DNA of 64,000 nt from Trileptium ribeirensis (Eukaryota; Nematoda; Enoplea; Enoplida; Thoracostomopsidae), in the NCBI GenBank assembly GCA_030248225.1, contig JASANE010005263.1, forward strand, positions 178,086 to 242,085, in the 5' to 3' direction. Below are positions 32,502 through 43,113 of this stretch, one piece after another (position 1 is the first letter of the stretch; each line of letters begins with the position of its first letter). The notes under the pieces were generated by a model, which searched no databases, was not told where the DNA came from, and worked only from the letters and a program-made list of their open reading frames with translations. The translations under genes and the position numbers were made by a program.

Positions 32502-35500
32502 ATGGATCTCACTTGTGATATATGTAGAATGGAATTTACTCGACGCGATCATATGGCACGGCATAAAAAGACAGTACATAACCAGACTAATTTAAAATGT
32601 AATCATTGCAACGCAACATTCACGAGACGGGACAACTTCAATCGACATTTGAAGAAATACCACGGTGAATTAGTGATGAAGCAGCAAGCAACCAAGATCA
32701 ATACAACAGGTGCAAGCAAACGGGTCCAGCACCAAAACAATGAACTACAACATGACGAACCACCATGAAAGACGCGACGGGTTGAGGACGATCTCGAAGA
32801 GCTAATTGCGATGGCGAACGATATTAACGGATGCAACCAACAAGCAACACTGCTCGAACAAAACGATAACGTTAGTATTTTTCGATGGATCAAGGCACTT
32901 AAAGGATATATTCGAAGTTACTATATCATACCAAAGGACGTTGTTGATGATCTCAGCGTATTCCTCAATCAGTCGAGATCGGTGATAGCAAAACTACTAA
33001 ATGATCAACGCGGTCGGGGCGTCAAGTTATGGATCAGCATTCAGTGTGTCCTCAACAAATTTGATGGAGCAACTATGACGGCACATTTCAACAATAAAGT
33101 GCGGTCTATACTACCAGGATCAAATATCAATGAAGAAATAACAAGTATCTTCAATGAACTAATTAAGAAGTTCGAAGATTTCGAAACACGTGGGTCCGGA
33201 TGGATACTAGAAGACATCAAACATGCAGACGTTCACATCAGCACATACCAACCCCTTCGAGGATCAACATACAGAGAGTTACCGACATGGATTCGAAACA
33301 AACACGCGGTTTTAAATATTCAAAACAAAGATAGCAAGTGCTTCATATGGTCAGTATTGGCGGCATTGCACCCAGTGGATCGGAGGCAGCATGCAGAACG
33401 TATTAATAACTATCAACTATATGAAAATGAACTCAATATGAATGGTATACATTACCCAGTATCGTTTCAAGACATACCCCGATTCGAACGGCAGAATAAC
33501 ATTGCAATCAATGTGTACGGTCTCGAAGATGGCGATGTTTACCCGTTATTCATCTCAAAGGCACAACACCAACAGTACGTACACCTTCTTCTCTACAAAG
33601 AGCACTATTGTTTGGTGCGCAGTTTGGATGCTATGTTATACGATCAACGGAAGCATCATAACAAGAAATACTTTTGTGATAAATGCTTGCTTCCATGTTA
33701 TAGTCAACAACAACGTAATGAACATATTCACCGATGTCGCAACGATCAACCTTCGCGTGTCGAAGTTCCCCCACCTAACTCAACACTCGAATTCCATAAT
33801 CTACATCGGATGCAACGCGCACCGTACGTCATTTACGCAGACTTTGAGTGCATACTTCAAAAGATCAGCACCAGCGAACCACCACCAATCTCGTCATATA
33901 CTAATCAATATCAACGTCATACACCATGTGGTTATGGTCTCGTTGAAGCATTTGGATGTTGTAGTGACAAGATGGAGATTGGAGAACCGATTGTATACAG
34001 AGGTGGCGATGTAGTGAAGAACTTTCTACACAATATCATAGATCTATCAACGTTGTATCAACAGAACCATATGGATAATCAAAAGGCAATCAGCATGACG
34101 GATGGAGATTATGTAAATCATCGCAAAGCAGTCTCATGCTATTTATGTGGTGGGTGGTTGACAAAAGACGACAAAGCTAAGGATCATTGTCATATATGTG
34201 GGCGATATCGTGGTGCAGCACACCTCAAATGTAACATTGGATACCGTCTTAGTCGTGACGTCACGGTTTTATTTCATAACCTACGACGGTATGATGGACA
34301 TTTGATCATGCAAGAAATCGGGGCAGTTTGTAAAGAGCAAGGACTCGAGATCGAATGTATCGCGAAGGGGATGGAAGACTACATGACATTCTCAATCAAG
34401 CGCAAATCAAAGAAACGACAGAGTTGTAGTGGCAAAGATAGCAGCAACCCATTCATTTTAAGTGAAGCAGATTGTGAAGAAGACGATAACGATGAGTGTT
34501 GGGATGAAGAGATGGAAGGTGTGGATTTCATATTGGGCAATGACGACACCGATGATGAGGACGAGGTTGGATGGAAGATTAGATTTATCGATACAATACA
34601 ATTTTTACCATCATCACTACAAACTCTCACAGACAATTTAAAGAAAAAAGATATTGACGCATTCGTAGCGATGAGGAATACTTTTGGTGACAAAGTGGAT
34701 CTCATGTTACGTAAAGGCGTCTACCCTTATGAATATGTTCACAATGTCGAGCGATTCACCGATCAGCAATTACCCCTTCGATCAGCGTTTTATTCATCTC
34801 TCACCGGGGAAGGCATCAAAGATGAGGATTATGTGCATGCGCATATGGTATGGGATCAAATGGGCGTTAACAATCTCGGCGAATACCACGATGTCTACTT
34901 AAAAACAGATGTTCTACTATTATGTGACATATTCGAAAATTTTAGGCGATTTGCAATCGACAAGTATGAATTAGACCCCATGCATTATATCACACTACCC
35001 AGCTTCGCTTGGGACGCGTGTTTAAAGCGTACCGGTGTGAAGTTGGAGCTCATTCATGATGCGGACATGTATTCATTTTTCGAGGATGGAATTCGAGGTG
35101 GAGTATCGGTTATATCACATCGTTATGCAAAGGTGAATAACCCATACGTCGATGGATATGACGTGACGCAACCCCGCAACTACGTGATGTACCTCGATGC
35201 AAACAATTTATACGGATGGTCGATGGTACAAAAACTTCCATGTCACACATTCAAATGGATGTCGAACGATGATATTGATGCGATCGATTGGGCTACGGTT
35301 GATACCAATGGTGATACAGGATACATGTTAGAGGTCGATCTGGAGTACCCCGAGCGACTCCATGATCTACACAACGATTACCCCCTCGCACCCGAGCGAA
35401 TAAAGATAACAGAAGATATGTTATCTCCTTATTGTATGAACATAAAACAATCACTCAACGCTTCAAACGCTGCAGTGCAGAAGTTGGTCCCCAACCTCAA

Positions 35501-36521
35501 CAACAAACAAAATTACAAGCTTCATGTTCGCAATCTACAACAATATATTAGTCTCGGAATGAAACTTACAAAGGTACACCGTGTCGTGTCATTCCATCAA
35601 AACGCGTGAATGGAACCTTACATCACTTTCAACACAGAAATGCGAAAGATGGCATATAGTGACTTTGAAAAAGACTTATATAAACTTCTCAACAATGCAG
35701 TATTCGGTAAAACTATGGAAAATGTGAGGGGGTATGTCGATATTCATTTGGTCACGGATGAAAAGAGATATACAAAATTAGTGGCAAACCACAGATATTC
35801 AATGTCATCAATCTTCAATGAAGACCTCGTCGCTGTAAAAATGCATCGAAAGACAGTTAAGTTGTGCAAACCTATCTACGTCGGATTTACCGTTCTCGAT
35901 CTCTCAAAAACTCTCATGTACAACTTTCACTACAACTATATGTAGACATTCTACGGCAATCAATGTCGACTTCTCCTCACCGATACCGACTCATTATGCT
36001 ATGAAGTTAGCACCGAAGATATCTACAACGATATGGAAACAAATTCATCATTTTTCGACACCAGTGACTACCCAACGGGACACCCACTTTACTCAACAGT
36101 TAACAAAAAGGTGTTGGGTAAGATGAAAGACGAAACCGCGGGAGTAGCGATCAAAGTATTCTTGGGTTTGCGGTCAAAGATGTATAGCATCAAATGGGGG
36201 AATGTCGAAAAGAAACGGGCAAAGGGTATTAAGAAAGCGGTGGTTAGTAAAGACATCAAACATCAGAACTATGTGGACACTTTATTAAACAGTGATACGA
36301 TGCGACACAAAATGAATAAGATTCAAGCGAACAAGTACATACTGAGTACATTGACATGTACAGTGACATTAAATAAAACTAGTCTATCAGCATATGATGA
36401 CAAACGATATATCAAGAACGATGGAATATAACTTCATACGCATATGGACGCAGATGGACATAGAGACATTGAATTTGTTGAACTTTTGGAGGAAATGCAT
36501 AAGGAACATTTGGGCATTTAG
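32502..36521 (+). pseudogene. Polinton-type protein-primed DNA polymerase B with N-terminal zinc fingers (interrupted)
   Basis: One reading frame of 1339 codons runs from ATG 32502 to TAG 36519-36521. It is broken only by four in-frame stops: TGA 32766, TGA 35607, TAG 35943 and TAA 36429 (codons 89, 1036, 1148 and 1310). No frameshift was seen. Two C2H2 fingers lie at residues 5-55. A Cys/His cluster (DHCHICGRYRGAAHLKCN) near residue 560-580 resembles endonuclease VII-type HNH zinc motifs. YADFECIL near 445 is the 3'-5' exonuclease motif I. Next come an acidic stretch near 655-690, polymerase motif A DANNLYGWSM near 898, motif B LLNNAVFGKTMEN near 1063 and motif C TDTDSLCYEV near 1160. All key acidic residues remain. 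The family copies element DNA from a terminal protein primer. Adintoviruses carry related polymerases. Inactive as it stands unless stops are recoded. Confidence 0.88.
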
Positions 36522-36601
36522 TAGTGTGTATTGTTCGATGTACTGCATGTTATATGATATTATAATGTGTGTATTATTTTGTTGTATTATGTTGCTTTTT
36601 A

Positions 36602-36607
36602 AATAAA
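36602..36607 (+). promoter_or_regulatory. AATAAA polyadenylation signal after PolB
   Basis: The canonical hexamer lies 81 bp after the last PolB stop and 80 bp before the integrase ATG. This suggests the two genes have separate transcripts. Confidence 0.45.
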
Positions 36608-36686
36608 CCATATCGTGAACTTCTGTTTATGCGTTAAATTACTCGGAGCTGATATAGACAACCTGCGCATCGTAAAGGTGTCAAAC

Positions 36687-37790
36687 ATGCAGGAATGTCT
36701 TAAAAGGATTCGTTTGTTTGATAAGTTAACAATGGATAAGCTTAAAGCAATTTATTACGACCCCAGCAACATTGCTGGTTTCTCTACGGCACAAAAACTA
36801 TACACTGAAGCGCGAAAGCATGGCTTCAATGTCAAATTAAGAGAAGTACAAGAATGGTTACGTGCTCAGGAAACTTATACTCTACACAAACCGCGCAGGC
36901 TTAGATTTAAGCGACGACGCACCGTCGTAAAATGCTTGCACGATCTTTATCAAGCGGATTTAGCTGACATGTCGAACCTTACAACCTACAACGATGGTTT
37001 TAAATACTTGCTTGTTGTGATTGATTGCTTTTCAAAGTATGCATGGGTGGTTTCAGTAAAGGATAAAGCGGCAAATACCATTCTAACAGCTGTCAAATCA
37101 GTGTTTGAAGAAACAAAACCCGATAACTTTCAAACTGATAACGGTAAAGAGTTTGTTAACAACTTAGTTTATGACTACTGTAAAAGTAAAGGTATTAATG
37201 TATACACCACAAAGAATAAAGAAACCAAAGCAAGCATTACAGAACGATTCATACGTACACTAAAGAGTAAAATCTACAAGTCGATGACAGCTCGTAATTC
37301 TCGGCGATATATAGATGATTTGCAAAGTATAGTGAAAACATATAATAACACTGAAAATAGTTATGGATTTATTCCCTCCAAAGTCACAGTTAATGATGAG
37401 GATGATATACGAGAGAAGCTATTTCCAGCTAATGACATTGATGTTCGACATAAATTTAAACTAGGCGATATTGTACGTGTTTCCACTGAACGACTTCCTT
37501 TCGAACGTGGCTTCAATCAGCTTTGGTCGCGTGAAGTGTTTACAATAAGTAAACAACTACCATTCAATCCTCCAGTTTACAAGCTTGAAGATGTAAATAA
37601 GGAAACTATATTGGGAAGATTTTATAAGCAAGAGCTGCAAAACGTTAAAATTGCAGATGATATATATAAAATTGAAAAGCTTATACGCAAGCGCAAGACT
37701 AAGAAAGGTACCGAATACCTAGTCAAGTGGTTGGGGTACCCCAAATCAATGAACTCATAGGTACATGTACGCGATTTGCGACCTATTTAA
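36687..37790 (+). pseudogene. Polinton integrase, DDE core plus chromodomain (one nonsense mutation)
   Basis: The first ATG is at 36687; the frame is open from 36615. The N-terminal part has IYYDPSNIAGFSTAQKLY, typical of Polinton integrases. The rve core supplies Asp in YQADLADM, Asp in FQTDNGKEF and Glu in ASITERFIRTL, so the DDE triad is intact. An SH3-like DNA-binding segment (HKFKLGDIVRVS) and a chromodomain (YKIEKLIRKRKTKKGTEYL, VKWLGYP) follow. A TAG at 37758-37760 cuts the chromodomain exactly where the family has a conserved Trp, consistent with TGG to TAG. The same frame then runs nine codons to TAA at 37788-37790. The enzyme would insert element DNA, and the chromodomain may target histone marks. 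It lies 165 bp after PolB on the same strand. Confidence 0.88.
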
Positions 37791-38021
37791 GGGTACAAAA
37801 CGTACCCATAGGAACATAAAAACAGGGTATATGACAATAAATAGATACATACCGATACAAAGGAGAGGCATTGGGGTACAGAATATGGATACACAGGGGT
37901 ACAAAATAGGGGTACACAATGGTAAATGTATGTGTTATATGGGTACAATACGTACCCGTAGGGGTACAACATAGGGGTACGCAATGATAAATGTAGGGGA
38001 TATAGGAGTACAATACGTACC
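37791..38021 (+). repeat. GGGGTACA-rich subterminal repeats
   Basis: A degenerate array of GGGGTACA and CGTACCC words occurs with variable spacing, e.g. ATAGGGGTACACAATG, GGTACAATACGTACCCGTAG (twice) and TAAATGTA-GG. It lies between the integrase gene and the terminal hairpin. Confidence 0.7.
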
Positions 38022-38153
38022 CGTAAAAGTGCATAATAGGGGCACATAGAAGTACAGAATAGGGGTACAAGTGGAACCTAAAGGGGTACTAAACAGGGAT
38101 TCACTTGTACCCCTATTCTGTACTTCTATGTGCCCCTATTATGCACTCTTACG
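38022..38153. repeat. Hairpin with 52-bp arms at the element's 3' end
   Basis: Arms 38022-38073 and 38102-38153 are inverted complements with a single mismatch, separated by a 28-bp loop. The arm contains GTGCATAATAGGGGCACAT and GAATAGGGGTACAAGTG. It could be a duplicated and inverted terminal repeat, or a foldback made by aberrant replication. Confidence 0.85.
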
Positions 38154-38782
38154 TTGTCTCATATTCACTTAACGTTAATTCAATACCGTGGGATAAACGA
38201 ACTCTAATATTATTGCCAAAGTAATTAAGAGTCGGAGAAAGCTATAGTAACTAACGCTACTAGTATATTCTTAAGAATATAGTAGTATCGGCCAACTTTT
38301 ATAAAAAGCATATTGAATTTATCTAAGCGGACTCTATTGAACCCAATTATTACAACCACTGAAAATTATACGACTATTATACGTCAATACTACTCAACCC
38401 ATCGTTCTTGTGTATCATAGAATAAGGTAATCCGTTATCAAAAATATGACACTAAACCTCATACCAACAAGTAACGGAACTATACGTATCTTTTTACTTA
38501 TCAATACCGTTAAAAAGGACTAATAACTTTACAGTTAATACTCCTAAAATGAATAAAGCTTTAATACATGTTTTAGAGGGTGGTTCAAGTCGAGCTATAC
38601 CCCTTAAATTAAGTAATACTTCTACAAAACGCAAGAAGTCCCGAAAAACTCTTAAAAAGAAGCTTTCAGTGCGGCCATTGCCTGCTGCAGCTAGTAGGAC
38701 ATCACATCAAAGTAAGATTCCTCAGACACCGATTTATGTTCGTATTTTATATGTTATTATGATTTCAGTCCACAATGTATAC
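38154..38782. other. Intron 4 DNA upstream of the Polinton-like element, no gene seen
   Basis: AT-rich. The short + strand frame 38549-38836 overlaps the amidase exon and has no recognisable product. The phrase ATATTCACT at 38162-38170 could be an element end (Polintons end in ACT), but no matching left end was found. Confidence 0.4.
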
Positions 38783-38984
38783 CTGCAACACATCTGCTCC
38801 TTTATGACGCATCTGATTAGTAAATTCACCAGTTAGTATTCCAATCATCTTTGGATCAGGATTATAGTCTATCACTATCGCTCCATGCATCTCGACTTTC
38901 TGAGGATTTAAAAAATTCGAAATGATTCCAATTCGTACGCCGGATAACGGTTGTGTAAGCGAGTTTTGTAACTGATCAACGTAC
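38783..38984 (-). CDS. Amidase-like protein, exon 4
   Basis: The acceptor (minus strand tgctgaacag) is at 38985-38986 and the donor GTATAC at 38782-38777. The 202 bp enter in phase 2 (one base completes a Lys codon) and leave in phase 0 after ...GADVLQ. The product YVDQLQNSLTQPLSGVRIGI, then KMIGILTGEFTNQMRHKGAD, matches the family segment L-G-RIG-hydrophobic followed by a helix and the G-A-x-hydrophobic strand. The exon lies directly upstream of the intron that contains the Polinton-like element. Confidence 0.85.
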
Positions 38985-41900
38985 CTGTTCAGCAAACGGA
39001 TAGTATTGAATTGACATCCTTTATGTAGTATAATATTTAAGATGATATCAACACTTATATAATGCCCATAGCAGGCTCGTGACTAAAGTATGTACAGACT
39101 GTGCTGATCACCGTATTAATAAGTACTTAACCGAACTAAAAATTTTCCACAAATTGAAATCGCATACAGTTAGTTGGCTTGTAAGCATTTTCACAAATTT
39201 CTTTTTCAATTCAGTCCAGCGTGGCTGCTTGCCACTTGCATGCCTATGGTGATCTTACTTGTCATCCATCACAGTTAATTTATTTACATATGGCCATTAC
39301 ACTTGGTATAAGCTGTGAAAATTACATCTATGCCTATAACGCAAGTAGATCTTTGGCTTTAGAGTACCTACTGGCCTTAGCATCATGTTATCAGTACTTA
39401 TAAGTGGTTCGTAAACATACATGCTCAAAGTCCGCTTTATCTGGATGGTGTAGCGGCACTGGGCGCGTAGGCCTTCGGTCTCACAGGGGGTAAGCCGGTC
39501 GTTAGGGCTGTGGAGTTTGGTTTGCATAGGGAGCGTATGGACAGGGGAATAGAACGTTGAAATTTCTAAACCTTTATAATTTTCCCCAACTTTGGGTAAT
39601 TTTCTGCAATTTTGCTAATGTTCCCCAGTTTGCGCTAAAAGTTGTGCCAATTTTCGCGCAATTTTTAAGGGGGGTCGGACCATCTGACTGCAGGTTCGAA
39701 CCCAGACATCTGAAGGGGGAGCCCGGGTCGATGCTCAGCGCCGAAATTTTTTGTACACATCAGGGAGCTAACCCACTCTGTCATGTAAGCGTGTTTGTCG
39801 AGAACATAATGCCACTTAAGAAGAACGGCGGAACTTTATGCACAATCGTGGCTTTTGAAAACGTCAATGGACTCCTTGTATATTAAACCAACACTAGCCA
39901 TGACAATTTTTGGTTTCATGGAAATTAAATATGCTATCACAGGGCTTAAAGTTTGTGGTATAAGAAAAACCAGAATAGTCGAAGACATCTTTATAGATAC
40001 AGATATTTACGTCTATAAACAATTTCCTGTTATGGCTGAAATTTTGCAATTTTGATATCAAGATTTAAGAAAGATTTTAGCTGCTCTTGCGTAAATAACA
40101 CACGGCAATGGTCAGGTAAAACTATACATACCTAGTAAATGTCCTGTATACCAAAAATTTAGTATGTTTTATTACAAACTAAGATTCACATTTGTATCTA
40201 CTGTTATATCGTAAACTTTATATGTGTACTCTACAAGCAGTTAACAAACTATTAACCTATGGTACTGCTCCACTATGTCTATTAAATATTTGGTCCATAT
40301 AGACCTCCTAATCGATCGATATCTAGTATCTAGCAAGCGAGGAGAAAACGGAGCAAGTGTGGTTTTATGAAGTGGTTATTTTGTGTAATGACTTGCAACA
40401 GGCTGTGTTTGATGCATATATAACCCCTAAACCCTAAGCAACCCTGAACCCATTGAAAACCGTAAAACCTAGTCGGCATTAAACCCATCGCAAACAATTG
40501 AAAACAATTTACGTTTCTTTGCTGTTCTTTAGATAACCATGACATCCGGCGTACCGAAAAACCTACACAAAACATTCTTGATATCCTTTACGCAATACAC
40601 AACTAAGATAAGACAGGCTATATTCTGGCAATCAGACTTATTGACTCTAAACCCATTGGAGACATCTGAAAAGGCATGAAATATTCATGCTGGATTCTAC
40701 ATAACCAAACCATCGTAATCAGCGTACCAAAAACCAATACAGACTGTTCTTGGCGCTCTGTATACAACAAAATTACAAAACTACTGAAGGCAGACTATAT
40801 ATTCTGGAAATCTGGTTCTTTGACCCTAAACCCGTTGAAACCCTATAAAAAGACATGAAATGTATGTGATGTACTCTATATAACTAAATGACTGTATTCA
40901 ACGTTAGGAAAAACCTACAGAACATTCCTGATATTCTGCAAACAATAGATCATCAAGCAAATAGAAACAAATCACATTTTGAAAATTGGGTTTGTTGACC
41001 GTAAAATCCTTGAAACCACATGAAAAGGCATGATATGGCATAGAATAATAAAAAGCTGGGCTCTATATAGCAAAAAGCAAAACCAGTATTCAGCTTGCTT
41101 CATAACCTAATAAATACTTGTTGTAAGGTAAAAATACGAAAACACATGCCGAAAAATCAATATTTTAGTAAAGAGTCCACATGCAATAATACTCTGGCCG
41201 CAGCGGCCCAAACAGTGGTCCTACCAAAAGTGGTGGCCAGCGATGTTGTGGATCTAGATGAGCTGTTTCTGACACCATTTTTTGATGCGAAGCTTCTGTC
41301 ACGAGATATGGGCTGCGATATGCACCAGTATTGCCAGATTTGGCAAAACACCCATTTTTGCCATTTTTGCCTGGAATATAGGGTTGAAGCTGTTCGCGTT
41401 CAACTTAAGGGTACATTATCATCAGTGTTTCTATCGAACGTACGCTTTATCGAAATCCATCCACTCGAAGATGAGCTATGCGTGAGAGAAACCAACAAAA
41501 ATATAAACTTTCAAGATTTTTCCCCAGCGCTCTCAGTGAAAACTCCTTTCGTTTTGATCACTCTTTTTCAAGAAAGATGATTCCTAAGATCAATGACTTA
41601 TCGTATGTTACGTAATTTAAATGCATAAACAAAATATAATATACCATATGTATAATTCATTAATGTAGTACATACAATTACTGTTTTTATAACTAGTTCA
41701 AAAATTTAGTGGAAGCACTGGAATATATAAACCATAAATATATACTAATTTATATATATATATGGATGTAACGTATGCGGTGAGAGTTCGGAAATCGCTG
41801 ATATATACCTACGCTGACCGCAGGGCGCTTGTTTTTCAGCCGCCCCATGCAAAAAATTTGGTAGTCGGTTTGAACACGCTACATCTGAGATACTCCGCTG

Positions 41901-42872
41901 TCAGTGGTTACTGTCTGCAGCCTAAACTGATTGAACGTGAAGCGCCAGAGGTAATCAGAAGCCTGCGTTCAAGTGATAGGGAAATAGCATGAACGCTAAT
42001 TGTCTGAGACATCAGTGCAAGCGTTGAAAAAATATCAGATAAATAGCGAGCTTTAGCATGTAGTAAGCACGATCACCCCTTATTGTATTATAGCACAAGA
42101 CAGAATTATTTCAACCAAACTGAAATCTAGACCATAATGGCAAAACTCTGTAGCATAATGGCAAATCCAGAATCAGCGGGCACAATATATAAAGCAACAT
42201 CTGCACAAGACCTTTCAAAATAACAAAATAAGATTGTTGCTTGGAAAATCTTCTGTGGTTATTTTTAGCAAAATATTTTACAGCCGAAATGCCAGAAGAT
42301 ATTAAATTTAAAGAATTAAAGCACGATAGTGTGCAGATTCTTTTCGAAATCAGAGCAAACTGTAGCCGAAACACATCCACCAAGACGCTTAAAAGAAAAA
42401 GAGAGAACTGAACAGTTCAGAGGAAACATTGCTGATCTGCATAGTTTTACCATATTTATTGTGTATATGTAGATATATCTACCACAGTACTTTTTATTGC
42501 CAAACGGTGGCGTAAACCGTGAAACATCTCGGTTGGGTCTAACTTAAATGAAAGTACTTTTTCAAAACCTTTCCACAACTGAAATATTACTAATTTCGCT
42601 GCCCTCCTCACCTTAACTTAGACTATATTTGTAGTCTTCCGAGCTAGTAGAGGGTATTACGTATTACTACACCATTTTGAGTTTGAACTAAGTCAAATAA
42701 AGTATTACAGACAGAAAAAACGTTATTGAAATACATTTTTATTGGCTCAAGCTAGGTTAGAGGCACTTTTGGTACCTTTCAATCAAAATATCAAAATATG
42801 ATAATAGTTGCGAAAGCGCAAAGAACCATACATAAAGTCAATGGTTTACTAGTTCTCAGTGCTGTTACTTAC
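38985..42872. other. Intron 3 of the amidase-like gene
   Basis: It holds a GC-rich patch at about 39430-39760 with phased A/T tracts (39560-39680) and a GGTTCGAACCC box-B-like word at 39693, then repeat R2 at 40420-41580. Nothing coding was recognised in the rest, including the ORFs at 41762-41992 and 42111-42383. Confidence 0.5.
40420..41580 (+). repeat. Repeat family R2, copy 2, with tandem units
   Basis: About four diverged units of 170-190 bp (starting near 40440, 40640, 40820 and 40990) share CTAAACCCATTGAAA-CC, AAAAGGCATGAAAT and ATAACCAAA. They are followed by the segment with TCGAAATCCATCCACTCG that also ends copy 1 (10620-11200). The 161-codon ORF at 41095-41580 lies in this tail. 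It has no recognisable domain and is not conserved as a frame in copy 1. Confidence 0.55.
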
Positions 42873-43113
42873 TTGTTTGGAGCTTTGTTCATTGCTCCCC
42901 AAGCCCATGCAAGATCTTTAGCATGTTTTGCTAAAGGACCCACAACATCCATAATAGGAAAACTAGGCATTACACCTTCCTCCGAAACAGGGTTCCACGT
43001 AGGACGAAGACCAAAAACACCGTTGACTGACGATGGTCCAACAATTGAGCCTTCGGTGTCAGTTCCAACAGCAATAACTGCAAACGACGCTGCGGCACCT
43101 GCGCCACAACCAC
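42873..43113 (-). CDS. Amidase-like protein, exon 3 (nucleophile Ser200)
   Basis: The acceptor AG is at 43115-43114 (agctttag) and the donor GTAAGT at 42872-42867. The 241 bp enter in phase 1 and leave in phase 2. The product is GGCGAGAAASFAVIAVGTDT followed by EGSIVGPSSVNGVFGLRPTW. This is the amidase signature: glycine-rich turn, oxyanion segment GTDT-x-GS with the nucleophilic Ser200, then P-S-S-x-NGVFGLRPT. The family usually has GG before that Ser, and here it is EG. Then follow MDVVGPLAKHAKDLAWAWGA (the T-x-GPMAR region). The junction with exon 2 recreates GSSGG, which shows that the upstream ATG at 43162 is intronic. Confidence 0.9.

Larger units (their letters stand above)
31723..38153 (+). 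mobile_element. Compact Polinton/Maverick-like element (PolB + integrase only)
   Basis: The span contains, on the + strand, a protein-primed type B DNA polymerase (32502-36521) and a retroviral-type integrase with chromodomain (36687-37790), the two hallmark genes of Polintons/Mavericks. It starts with a minisatellite and ends with GGGGTACA-rich subterminal repeats and a 52-bp-arm hairpin (38022-38153). Full Polintons are 15-20 kb and also encode a packaging ATPase, a protease and capsid proteins. None is present and there is no room for them. Outer boundaries and the 6-bp target duplication were not resolved. The polymerase and integrase carry in-frame stops, so the copy is inactive. It sits in intron 4 of the amidase gene in the opposite orientation. 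Confidence 0.8.

Noticed and set aside
39430..39760. tRNA gene (box-like words and GGTTCGAACCC)
   Set aside because: A- and B-like boxes are about 240 bp apart and no stems pair. Left as a GC-rich repeat patch.
41095..41580. 161-codon ORF as a gene
   Set aside because: It lies in repeat R2. The homologous segment at 10620-11200 does not keep the frame, and no domain is recognised.
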